DNA from: Fimiplasma intestinipullorum
GTDB lineage: Bacteria > Bacillota_I > Bacilli_A > Erysipelotrichales > Coprobacillaceae
Direction of reading: 5' to 3'
DNA length: 9,350 nucleotides
Assembly (NCBI GenBank): GCA_018715065.1
Contig: DVMJ01000070.1
Location: 1 to 9,350 of the forward strand
In this document: one piece after another, positions 1-5,988 of the stretch
How positions within the stretch are numbered: position 1 is the first letter of the stretch
How the letters are laid out: each line of letters opens with the position of its first letter
Notes under the pieces: generated by a model
Databases searched by the model: none
Told to the model about the DNA's origin: nothing
The model's input: the letters and a program-made list of their open reading frames with translations, nothing else
Translations under genes and position numbers: made by a program

Positions 1-562
1 TGTCCGGATTTTCCACCGGCGGCATCATGATGGCTTTTTTGACCTGCGCTTCGTCCAGTCCTTCTTTATGTCCCCTTAAAAACGGATAAGTCAGTGGCTC
101 AGCCAGATTATAATCATAATGCTTAGGAAAGATGCAGCAGCGAATCTTGTTGAAACCGGCTGTCTGCAATGTCTTCAGGGTCTCTAACTGCAAATTTTCA
201 TTTTGATGCATCCAGGCATAGCAGGTGGTTCCCATCGAATAATGCGGGGTGCCATCCTCATAAGCAAAGTGATATTGATTAGCGACATGCACCGGTCCAT
301 GATTATTTCCTGTGGCCTTGACCACTTCGAAGCTGCCGGTTTGAGTCGGCATATCATCACCGCTGATCGTATATTGATACACCCCTGTAAAGCGTGGCAT
401 AAAACGCACTTTATAGACATCATCCCCATCATAAAAGCCGTCCACGGTCACGCTCTCCTGCGCATGCTCAAAAAGTCCCTGCACCTTCTTCTGGTACGGA
501 TGATCGCTATTTTTAGCTTTTAAGCGCAGTTCAATAAAATCCCATCTTTCTATCTGTTTCAT
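1..562 (-). CDS. DUF5060/DUF4038-type glycoside hydrolase, N-terminal part (runs off window)
   Basis: The frame is open for 187 codons from an ATG at 562 to the left edge, so the 3' part is missing. Residues about 3-80 look like the Ig-like DUF5060 domain (starting IERWDFIELRL, with the segment VRFMPRFTGVYQYTISGD). From about residue 88 the segments GPVHVANQYHFAYEDGTP and MGTTCYAWMHQ match the start of the TIM-barrel domain of the DUF4038/DUF5605 group, related to apiosidase-like glycoside hydrolases. No signal peptide is seen, so it is probably cytoplasmic and acts on imported oligosaccharides; the substrate cannot be told. The start is supported by an AAGGAGAG ribosome binding site (571-578) and by a 4-base ATGA overlap with the nitroreductase stop codon, implying translational coupling. 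Family assignment is from recalled motifs; catalytic residues lie outside the window. Confidence 0.8.
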   Translation of the reverse strand, partial: MKQIERWDFIELRLKAKNSDHPYQKKVQGLFEHAQESVTVDGFYDGDDVYKVRFMPRFTGVYQYTISGDDMPTQTGSFEVVKATGNNHGPVHVANQYHFAYEDGTPHYSMGTTCYAWMHQNENLQLETLKTLQTAGFNKIRCCIFPKHYDYNLAEPLTYPFLRGHKEGLDEAQVKKAIMMPPVENPD

Positions 563-1293
563 TTCGTCTTCTCTCCTTCCAGCCATACGCTTAGCATTTT
601 TTTGACTGAACGATTCATTTCCTGATGAAAAGCAGCCTGTAGTTTACGTGAGGCGAGCCCGCGCACAAAGGTTTCGACTTCCGGATGAACCTTCGCGACC
701 ATTTTTTCGGTCGTCTGAAAGTCTCGCTTGGCATAAGTATCCACACTGACCATGTCTTTTAGCTCAAAACGCGCCGGCTTTGGACGCTGTGTCATCGCTT
801 TAGTCGGACGTCCAAAGACGACCAGGCTGACCGGCATGGCATATTGCGGTAAACCAAAAAGTTCCCGATTCGCTTCATAATTTTCTAAAATATCCCCGAT
901 ATAACAAGAGCCGATCCCCATGGACCAGGCTGCAACCACCGCATTTTGAGCGGCAATCATGGTATCCTCGATCGCCAGGATCAGATCCGCTTCACCCAGT
1001 GCCGGAATAGCGATTCCGTACCCCTGACACAGATCAAACCATTTCTGATAAGAAGCGACATAGAGCACCACAAAGGGCGCTTTGGCAATGAATGGCTGAT
1101 CGTCACAACGTTTAGCTAACAGTGACTTTATCTTCGGATCACGTATTTCGATCATTTCATACAAAGCCATATTGCCTGCGGTAGGCGCCTGCAGACTGGC
1201 TTGCAGGATCATTTCTTTTTCCCGATCCGTCAACGGTTCCTCCGTAAAGGCACGACAGGATTTTCGTGCATAAAGTTCATCAATGGTCGCCAT
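559..1293 (-). CDS. Nitroreductase family protein (FMN-dependent oxidoreductase)
   Basis: A 244-residue protein of the nitroreductase fold, which uses FMN and NAD(P)H to reduce nitro compounds, quinones or flavins; the physiological substrate is unknown. The family start is clear: ARKSCRAF at residues 9-16 supplies the Arg/Ser positions that contact FMN phosphate, followed by APTAGNMALYE (36-46). GIGSCYIGDILEN (126-138) and VVFGRPTKAMTQRPKPARF (158-176) match the conserved core and C-terminal flavin-binding stretch. About 65 residues follow, a basic helical tail longer than in minimal family members. The ATG has a strong AAGGAGGG site a few bases upstream (1299-1306). Its stop overlaps the next gene's start. 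No promoter fits between it and the hairpin at 1315-1338, so it probably depends on read-through from the rpiR transcript or on a promoter inside rpiR. Confidence 0.9.
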   Translation of the reverse strand: MATIDELYARKSCRAFTEEPLTDREKEMILQASLQAPTAGNMALYEMIEIRDPKIKSLLAKRCDDQPFIAKAPFVVLYVASYQKWFDLCQGYGIAIPALGEADLILAIEDTMIAAQNAVVAAWSMGIGSCYIGDILENYEANRELFGLPQYAMPVSLVVFGRPTKAMTQRPKPARFELKDMVSVDTYAKRDFQTTEKMVAKVHPEVETFVRGLASRKLQAAFHQEMNRSVKKMLSVWLEGEKTK

Positions 1294-1314
1294 GTTTTCC
1301 CTCCTTCATTTAAC

Positions 1315-1338
1315 AAAAAAACACCCGAGTGGGTGTTT
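1315..1338 (-). terminator. Rho-independent terminator/attenuator between rpiR-family gene and nitroreductase
   Basis: On the minus strand an 8-bp perfect stem (AAACACCC / GGGTGTTT, loop ACTC) is followed by a run of seven T. The 5' arm begins inside the regulator's TAA stop. It lies only about 20 bases upstream of the nitroreductase start, so it may act as a partial terminator reducing downstream expression and not as a true operon end. Confidence 0.75.
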
Positions 1339-2143
1339 AAACGCGGTTTTCATGGGAGTATAAGGCAAAATAACGACAGGCCATCAGTTCGATCACCGTC
1401 AGCAGTGTATGTTTTCCCATTTTCATATGTGCCTTATCTCCTATCCTAATCACATGATCGACCTTACGTACCAGATCGATCGTTGGGTTGGAAGTGATCA
1501 GAACCGACTTAGCCCCACTCTTACGAATCAAGCTTAAAGCTTTTGGACAGGTACGCTCATAGTTACCATTGACTGAAATAATAATGGCAACGGCATTCTG
1601 ATCCAGTCCTTTGGCGCATTCTATCTGTCGATCGACATCCATATGTGCAACCACAAATTTATCCATCATCATCAGATCTGTCTGAAAATGCAGAGCCGCA
1701 CTATGAGAAAACTGGGTGCCAAAAAAAGAAACATTGTCTGAATCATGAATCAGTTTCAAACAGGCATCGATCTCATGCCAGTCCAAATGCTGATTCATCT
1801 CTTCAATCGTCCTGGCAACCATTTGGGTATATTCCTTGGTGGCCTGGGCAGGATTTTTCAGAATATCTTTTTCAGGCACGTTCGCTAAACTCGTATAACG
1901 ATTAGAATTGGTACGATACAAGGTACACTCCTGTTTGAGATGTGCAAAATTTTCATATCCGATCGCACGACAGAAGCGGCTGATCGTTGCCGGTGACACA
2001 AAGCAGGCTTTGGCCAGCTCACTGATTCCCATCTTGGCGACACGTTTAAAGTTATTCGCCATAAACCAGGCAATATTATAGTTTGTATCATTCTCACTGG
2101 CTGTATCCAGATATATAATCAATCGATAAAATAAATACTTCAT
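1337..2143 (-). CDS. RpiR/MurR family transcriptional regulator (HTH + SIS domain)
   Basis: A 268-residue regulator with the two RpiR-family parts. The N-terminal helix-turn-helix is at about residues 38-70 (MGISELAKACFVSPATISRF, then CRAIGYENFAHLK). A SIS sugar-phosphate binding domain follows at about 125-250, with FFGTQFSHSAALHFQTDL and IIISVNGNYERT in the positions of the ligand-binding loops. Such proteins sense phosphosugars and repress or activate sugar-catabolism genes. The glycoside hydrolase two genes downstream fits this role, but the ligand and operator are not visible. It has its own promoter at 2163-2191; the leader is very short (about 13 bases) with an AGGG-type site just before the ATG. 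The N-terminal segment before the HTH has the expected family length, supporting this start. Confidence 0.9.
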   Translation of the reverse strand: MKYLFYRLIIYLDTASENDTNYNIAWFMANNFKRVAKMGISELAKACFVSPATISRFCRAIGYENFAHLKQECTLYRTNSNRYTSLANVPEKDILKNPAQATKEYTQMVARTIEEMNQHLDWHEIDACLKLIHDSDNVSFFGTQFSHSAALHFQTDLMMMDKFVVAHMDVDRQIECAKGLDQNAVAIIISVNGNYERTCPKALSLIRKSGAKSVLITSNPTIDLVRKVDHVIRIGDKAHMKMGKHTLLTVIELMACRYFALYSHENRV

Positions 2144-2162
2144 CCCTAATCACCCTACGCTT

Positions 2163-2191
2163 ATTATACTATACTTCCAGCAAAATCTCAC
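2163..2191 (-). promoter_or_regulatory. Predicted sigma-A promoter for the rpiR-family gene
   Basis: On the minus strand GTGAGA (2186-2191, four of six matches to TTGACA) is followed by a 17-base spacer and a perfect TATAAT (2163-2168). The inferred start site near 2156 leaves only about 13 bases of leader. It is divergent from the asnS promoter, about 70 bases away between the two -35 boxes; the AT-rich gap could hold an operator, but no convincing one was found. Confidence 0.6.
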
Positions 2192-2260
2192 TTCTTTTTG
2201 TATTAATTTGAAAAAGAATGAAAGCGGTCAATTTTTCTTTTTTTTGGCAATCATTTTTCA

Positions 2261-2289
2261 TTGACATTTAACGCATCTGCCTATATAAT
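2261..2289 (+). promoter_or_regulatory. Consensus sigma-A promoter of the asnS leader
   Basis: Perfect TTGACA (2261-2266), 17-base spacer and perfect TATAAT (2284-2289). Transcription should start near 2296, just ahead of the first T-box. A full-consensus promoter fits a gene controlled mainly by downstream attenuation. Confidence 0.88.
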
Positions 2290-2301
2290 GGCATTAATCC
2301 A

Positions 2302-2486
2302 ACGGCATGAGGACTGATCATTCATAAAGCAGCAAGCGAATCCTGGAGGGTGGAAGCAGGAGATGTGGTTGACTGATTGGAACACCTGATGTATCACAAC
2401 TGAAATGAATGAAATAAAGCGCATGGCAACATGAATGAGGATGGCACCGCGGCGAAAGTCGTTCCTTACATCATTCATGTTTTTTG
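2302..2486 (+). promoter_or_regulatory. T-box riboswitch 1 (Asn-specific), asnS leader
   Basis: A complete T-box element that senses uncharged tRNA-Asn by transcription antitermination. Stem I: a lower helix (2305-2312 with 2385-2392), the specifier loop with AAC (Asn) at 2381-2383 followed by the usual purine A, an upper helix (2315-2320 with 2374-2379), the AG-bulge strand AGCGA (2335-2339) and a terminal hairpin. The T-box core GGATGGCACCGCGG (2438-2451 region) carries UGGC at 2442-2445, which can pair with a tRNA end reading GCCA, i.e. discriminator G, as in bacterial tRNA-Asn. Antiterminator: GAGGA pairs with TTCCTT around that bulge, topped by a CGGC-GAAA-GUCG hairpin. Its own terminator follows. 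Specifier, acceptor match and downstream gene agree. Confidence 0.92.
2429..2485 (+). terminator. Conditional terminator of T-box 1
   Basis: ACATGAATGA (2429-2438) pairs perfectly with TCATTCATGT (2471-2480), followed by six T. The 5' arm runs into the T-box antiterminator strand, so the two folds are mutually exclusive; uncharged tRNA-Asn should favour read-through. Confidence 0.88.
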
Positions 2487-2499
2487 TTTATCGTTGGGT

Positions 2500-2684
2500 A
2501 AGGCTGACGGACTGGTCTAGCATAAAGCAGCAAGCGAATCCTGGAGGGTGGAAGCAGGAGATGTGGTTGGTAGACTGGAACACCGGATGTATCACATCTG
2601 AAACGAATGAATGAAGCGCATGGCAACATGAATGAGGATGGCACCGCGGCGAAAGTCGTTCCTTACATCATTCATGTTTTTTTA
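2500..2684 (+). promoter_or_regulatory. T-box riboswitch 2 (Asn-specific), asnS leader
   Basis: Second complete T-box in series. Specifier AAC at 2579-2581, AG-bulge AGCGA at 2533-2537, T-box core at 2636-2649 with UGGC at 2639-2642, and the same antiterminator and GAAA-capped hairpin as copy 1. The upper specifier helix here is 2514-2519 with 2571-2576, and the lower one includes 2508-2510 with 2583-2585. Several pairs are swapped relative to copy 1 while pairing is kept. No promoter consensus is evident between the copies, so RNA polymerase must pass both decision points to reach asnS. Confidence 0.92.
2626..2683 (+). terminator. Conditional terminator of T-box 2
   Basis: ACATGAATGA (2626-2635) pairs with TCATTCATGT (2668-2677), followed by seven T. 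It ends about 20 bases before the asnS start, directly ahead of the AAGGAAGG ribosome binding site, so it is the last gate before translation. Confidence 0.9.
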
Positions 2685-2704
2685 ACGAAAGGAAGGATGA
2701 AAAA

Positions 2705-4090
2705 ATGGAAGAAATCTCACTACATGCACTCACAAACCGTTTTTTAGAAGATCAAAGTCAATTGGATGGTTGCTTGGTCACCCTGAAAGGATGGGCACGT
2801 ACAAACCGCAACAACGGAAAGATTGGTTTTATCGCCTTTAACGACGGCAGTGTCTTTCCTACTTTACAGCTGGTCTATGAAAAAGAACAACTGGATATGC
2901 ATGAATATGAATGCTGCAGCAAGGTTGGCAACGGGGATGCCTTGATCGTAGAAGGAAAGATCGTCTTGACCCCACAGGCCAAGCAGCCTTATGAAATGCA
3001 TATTACGCATCTTGAGATCACCGCTAAATGTTCTTCGGATTATCCGCTGCAAAAAAAGCGTCACAGTTTTGAATACTTGCGTGAGATCCCGCATATTCGT
3101 CCTCGCGCCAACACCTTCATGGCGGTATTTAAAGTACGTTCTTTGCTTTCGATGGCATTCCACGAATTTTTCCAGTCCAATGATTTCGTTTATGTGCACA
3201 CCCCAATCGTAACAACCAATGATGGTGAAGGCGCCGGGGAAACCTTTGTGCTCACGACGCGTGAAGACGGCAACTATGAAAAAGACTTCTTTGGCAAAAA
3301 AGCCTTGATCAACGTCACCGGACAGCTCCATGTCGAACAGTTTGCTTTAGCCTTCAATAAGGTCTACACCTTTGGTCCGGTCTTAAGAGCCGAACCATCC
3401 AACACGACGACGCATGCTGCCGAATTCTGGATGATCGAACCAGAATTCATGTTTGCGACCCTGGAAGATAACATGAACCTGATTGAAAGCTGCATCAAAT
3501 ACTGTATCCGTTATGTTATGGAACACGGTAAAGAAGAGATCGACTTCTTCAATCAGTTTGTCGATAGAGGCTTGAAAGAACGTCTCACCCATATCCTTGA
3601 CTCCAGCTTTAGACGCATGACTTACACAGAAGCCATCGAGATCTTAGAGGCCCATAAAGATCAGTTTGAGATGGAACCTTACTGGGGCATCGATATGGCT
3701 AAGGAACATGAACGCTTCCTTTGCGAAAAGATCGTCGCCGGACCGGTCTTTATCACGGACTATCCAAAAGAGATCAAAGCGTTCTACATGCTGCAAAACG
3801 AAGATGGCAAGACTGTTTCCGCTTGTGACCTGCTGGTCCCAGGCATCGGTGAACTGGTCGGCGGTTCAGCACGTGAATACCGTTACGAGAAACTCAAAGC
3901 GCGCATGGAAGAGCTGAATATGCTGGAAAGTCATTCTTTAGACTGGTACCTGGAGACCCGTCAGTATGGTAATCCACCACACGCCGGTTTCGGGATCGGA
4001 TTTGAACGCTTCCTGATGTACATCACCGGTATGGAAAACATCCGTGATGTCCTGCCATTCCCAAGAACCTTTAAGAACTTAAAGCTCTAA
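2705..4090 (+). CDS. asnS: Asparaginyl-tRNA synthetase (AsnRS)
   Basis: A 461-residue class IIb synthetase that charges tRNA-Asn with asparagine using ATP in the cytoplasm. Residues about 23-108 form the N-terminal OB-fold anticodon-binding domain (LKGWARTNRNNGKIGFIAFNDGS). The catalytic core follows: motif 2 around FGPVLRAEPSNTTTHAAEF with Arg228 and Glu230, and motif 3 GFGIGFERF with Arg435, leading into MENIRDVLPFPR typical of AsnRS. Length is normal for bacterial AsnRS. AEFWMIEPE after motif 2 also favours AsnRS over AspRS, and no AspRS-type GAD insertion is present given the length. The ATG is preceded by AAAGGAAGG (2688-2696). Two Asn-specific T-boxes upstream independently confirm the specificity and indicate induction when charged tRNA-Asn runs low. 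Confidence 0.97.
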   Translation: MEEISLHALTNRFLEDQSQLDGCLVTLKGWARTNRNNGKIGFIAFNDGSVFPTLQLVYEKEQLDMHEYECCSKVGNGDALIVEGKIVLTPQAKQPYEMHITHLEITAKCSSDYPLQKKRHSFEYLREIPHIRPRANTFMAVFKVRSLLSMAFHEFFQSNDFVYVHTPIVTTNDGEGAGETFVLTTREDGNYEKDFFGKKALINVTGQLHVEQFALAFNKVYTFGPVLRAEPSNTTTHAAEFWMIEPEFMFATLEDNMNLIESCIKYCIRYVMEHGKEEIDFFNQFVDRGLKERLTHILDSSFRRMTYTEAIEILEAHKDQFEMEPYWGIDMAKEHERFLCEKIVAGPVFITDYPKEIKAFYMLQNEDGKTVSACDLLVPGIGELVGGSAREYRYEKLKARMEELNMLESHSLDWYLETRQYGNPPHAGFGIGFERFLMYITGMENIRDVLPFPRTFKNLKL

Positions 4091-4094
4091 GCAC

Positions 4095-4119
4095 AACGTC
4101 AGGCAACTGACGTTTTTTT
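4095..4119 (+). terminator. Rho-independent terminator after asnS
   Basis: AACGTCAG (4095-4102) pairs perfectly with CTGACGTT (4107-4114) across a GCAA tetraloop, followed by a T-run to 4119. It ends two bases before the -35 box of the next gene, so the lipoprotein gene is a separate unit. Confidence 0.9.
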
Positions 4120-4121
4120 GT

Positions 4122-4151
4122 TTGACAGACGCAGTGATCGCCACCTATAAT
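4122..4151 (+). promoter_or_regulatory. Sigma-A promoter of the lipoprotein gene
   Basis: Perfect TTGACA (4122-4127), 18-base spacer, perfect TATAAT (4146-4151). The inferred start near 4158 gives a short leader with an AAAGGAGA ribosome binding site (4166-4173) before the ATG at 4179. Confidence 0.85.
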
Positions 4152-4178
4152 GAAAGCAAGTGATAAAGGAGAAACAAT

Positions 4179-5066
4179 ATGCGTTACTTTTTACTATGCT
4201 GTCTTGTCTTTAATCTTTTGGGCTGTCAGGCAAAACCCAAAGGCAACGCGGCAGACAATCCCTATGATTATGAAAAAATGCTTTTTGAAGTGACCAGGAA
4301 GGATCAGCACTTCTATCTGGCCGTTTCTGACCCTTATCGCTCCAATGATCTGGCCAACAGCTTTTCAGAAGAAATGGAAACGATCCTGGCAGCCGACAAA
4401 CCGGTTTATGGGCTGCCCTACGTCCAGGATCACACCATTGCCTATTATGAACTGACCCGAGATAATTCTCCGGCGCTCGACCATTTCTATGGCTACCCTG
4501 CCGCTTGTTATGCCAGCCAGTTCAGCCAGGAACAGATCGACACGATCGGACATCAGTATTTTGAAGAAAACCTCAGTGAATACAATGCCTTCTACGGGCA
4601 GATGGATGCCCTCAATCATCGGGAAGGTTTGCTGCAATTGAGTCTGATGCAGGCTTTACCGGTCTATTGCAGCGAGCAATATCAAAGCTATCTCACTTTG
4701 GCCGATTATCAGGATTATATGGTCGCCCTGTCCCAAAGCTGTGCGGATTACACCTTAGCCGAAATGCAGGATAAAGCCGTTTATGATCAATATCTGAACA
4801 CCTTAAAAGAGGCATATCAAAGCGGAGATATCCCTGCCCTGCAAAAAGAGATTGCTATGCACCTTCTTACCTATCAGGCCTTTGGTTCAGATACATACCT
4901 GGCGCTTACCCAGGCACAGATCATTGCGCCGATCTTCAGTCACCTTGAAACAAACGCCCAGGAGGATTGTCTCTATGTCATCAGCATCGAACATTTCGCT
5001 TTGCCCGGCGGAATCTATGAAAAGCTCGATCAAAGCGGCTATACGCTTCAGCTCGTGACTGCCTAA
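4179..5066 (+). CDS. Predicted lipoprotein, divergent TraB/GumN-like protein lacking the GxxH motifs
   Basis: A 295-residue protein with a short hydrophobic signal peptide and lipobox LLGC (Cys16), so it is probably exported, lipid-modified and anchored on the outer face of the membrane. Function is not established. The two ends resemble the TraB/GumN (PrgY/Tiki-like) family. MLFEVTRKDQHFYLAVSDPY (34-53) lines up with the usual opening of the type 'lwkv..dg...YLfGTIH', and CLYVISIEHFALPGGIYEKL then DQSGYTLQLV (264-293) lines up with the closing 'fvVGagHL.G..gl...L...GY.v'. A helical middle containing LKEAYQSGDIPALQKEI (209-225) also fits. The first GxxH is lost (AVSDP) and the second keeps His272 but not the Gly (SIEH), so metal-dependent hydrolase activity is doubtful. 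Monocistronic, with its own promoter and terminator. The family link is an inference from remembered consensus; the lipoprotein call is firm. Confidence 0.75.
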   Translation: MRYFLLCCLVFNLLGCQAKPKGNAADNPYDYEKMLFEVTRKDQHFYLAVSDPYRSNDLANSFSEEMETILAADKPVYGLPYVQDHTIAYYELTRDNSPALDHFYGYPAACYASQFSQEQIDTIGHQYFEENLSEYNAFYGQMDALNHREGLLQLSLMQALPVYCSEQYQSYLTLADYQDYMVALSQSCADYTLAEMQDKAVYDQYLNTLKEAYQSGDIPALQKEIAMHLLTYQAFGSDTYLALTQAQIIAPIFSHLETNAQEDCLYVISIEHFALPGGIYEKLDQSGYTLQLVTA

Positions 5067-5086
5067 AAACGCCTCAAGGCGTTTTT
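5065..5086 (+). terminator. Rho-independent terminator after the lipoprotein gene
   Basis: AAAAACGCC (5065-5073) pairs perfectly with GGCGTTTTT (5078-5086), loop TCAA. The 5' arm begins inside the TAA stop codon. The A-rich and T-rich flanks could let it work on both strands, but no opposing gene is present. Confidence 0.85.
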
Positions 5087-5226
5087 CTATTTTGCTGCCA
5101 TCCCCTTTTCAAATGCCGCTATTATCACAGATACGCATTAGTGTCAAGCTATTTTCAGGCAAAAACATTCATGGTCCGTCAAAACGGAGTCCAAAATAAA
5201 AAGAGCTCAGTAATGAAACATCCCGG

Positions 5227-5255
5227 TTGAAGTTTTGAAAGATCGGTCCTATAAT
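5227..5255 (+). promoter_or_regulatory. Sigma-A promoter of the nrdG-nrdD-ferritin operon
   Basis: TTGAAG (5227-5232, four of six), 17-base spacer, perfect TATAAT (5250-5255), with transcription expected near 5262. It decides the nrdG start: an in-frame ATG at 5235 lies between the -35 and -10 boxes and would not be in the message. No clear NrdR-box pair was recognised in the 5087-5226 gap; a small perfect inverted repeat lies at 5175-5188. Confidence 0.75.
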
Positions 5256-5279
5256 GAGTTTAGAAAAGAGGCGAGCACA

Positions 5280-5972
5280 ATGAAGATCATGGGATTACAA
5301 AAACTGACCTTACTGGATTATCCGGAACATCTAGCCTGTACGATCTTTCTTGGCGGATGTAATTTTAGCTGTCCGTTCTGTCATAACCGTGATCTTGTCA
5401 ATGTGGATCCCCAGGCACCGACTGTTGACGAGGACGATTTTTTTTCACTCTTAAAAAAACGTCGGGGCATCCTGGAAGGGGTCTGCATCAGTGGTGGAGA
5501 GCCTTTGCTGCATGCCGATCTGCCTGTTTTGATCAAAAAGATCAAAGCGCTCGGTTATTTAGTCAAGCTGGATACAAATGGCAGCTACCCCGAACGCCTG
5601 GAGCAACTGGTCAATCAGAAACTGGTCGATTATGTCGCGATGGACATTAAGAATGCCCCGGATCGCTATGCCATGACAGCCGGTCTGAAAGAGCTCGATC
5701 TCGCCCCAATTCAAAGAAGTGTAGCCTTTTTAAAACAGGGAGTGGTCCCTTATGAATTTCGGACAACGCTGGTCGCCGAATTCCATGATATGGAAGCCAT
5801 CGAGGCCATTGTCAGCTGGTTGGAAGGAGATAGTCCCTACTATCTTCAATGTTTTGAAGATCGGGATACTGTGATTCAACAAGGTCTGCATGCCCCAACG
5901 CGTGAAGATATTTTACTTTTTCAGAAAAGACTACAGACAAAGATCCCCCATACATATCTGAGGGGTCTATAG
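5280..5972 (+). CDS. nrdG: Anaerobic ribonucleotide reductase activating protein (radical SAM)
   Basis: A 230-residue radical SAM enzyme. It uses a [4Fe-4S] cluster and S-adenosylmethionine to place the glycyl radical on NrdD. The opening MKIMGLQKLTLLDYPEHLAC is typical of the PflA-like NrdG subgroup. The CX3CX2C cluster motif is Cys27, Cys31, Cys34 (GGCNFSCPFCHN), and the SAM-binding GGE is at 72-74 (CISGGEPLLH). Later DTNGSYPERL and MDIKNAPDRY fit the barrel strands. The ATG at 5280 is chosen over the upstream in-frame ATG at 5235 because the promoter covers the latter and the family begins here; the ribosome binding site is weak (AAGAGGCGAG). nrdD follows after 16 bases, the reverse of the nrdD-nrdG order in E. 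coli. That adjacency makes NrdD the likely partner and not pyruvate formate-lyase. Confidence 0.93.
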   Translation: MKIMGLQKLTLLDYPEHLACTIFLGGCNFSCPFCHNRDLVNVDPQAPTVDEDDFFSLLKKRRGILEGVCISGGEPLLHADLPVLIKKIKALGYLVKLDTNGSYPERLEQLVNQKLVDYVAMDIKNAPDRYAMTAGLKELDLAPIQRSVAFLKQGVVPYEFRTTLVAEFHDMEAIEAIVSWLEGDSPYYLQCFEDRDTVIQQGLHAPTREDILLFQKRLQTKIPHTYLRGL

Positions 5973-5988
5973 AAAGAGAGGGAAAGAT

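Larger units (their letters stand above)
2323..2683 (+). repeat. Direct repeat of the T-box unit (two copies, ~198-base period)
   Basis: Copy 1 (from CATAAAGCAGCAAGCGAATC at 2323) and copy 2 (same word at 2521) are almost identical through the terminator T-run. Differences cluster in the specifier-stem strands and the Stem I to T-box linker, with one net base lost in copy 2. This is a duplicated riboswitch, not a mobile element: no inverted ends or transposase are present. Confidence 0.9.

Noticed and set aside
203..523. 106-codon plus-strand open frame at the left edge
   Set aside because: It is antisense to the glycoside hydrolase frame, which shows clear domain motifs; this one shows none.
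2144..2260. RpiR operator in the rpiR-asnS divergent region
   Set aside because: Only loose A/T-rich inverted similarity (AATGAAA...TTTCATT, widely spaced) was found, no better than expected in such sequence.
2281..2478. 65-codon minus-strand frame across T-box 1
   Set aside because: The region is explained by a promoter and a structured riboswitch; the frame has no ribosome binding site or family features.
2323..2683. Direct repeats considered as an IS element or CRISPR
   Set aside because: There are only two long copies, each a recognisable T-box with terminator; there is no transposase, inverted end or spacer pattern.
2864..3331. 155-codon open frame antisense to asnS
   Set aside because: It lies wholly within the strongly conserved asnS frame, has no recognisable domain and is a shadow of its codon pattern.
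5235..5279. Longer nrdG start giving 15 extra residues
   Set aside because: The ATG lies between the -35 and -10 boxes of the operon promoter, so it would not be in the message, and the family begins at MKIMGLQK.
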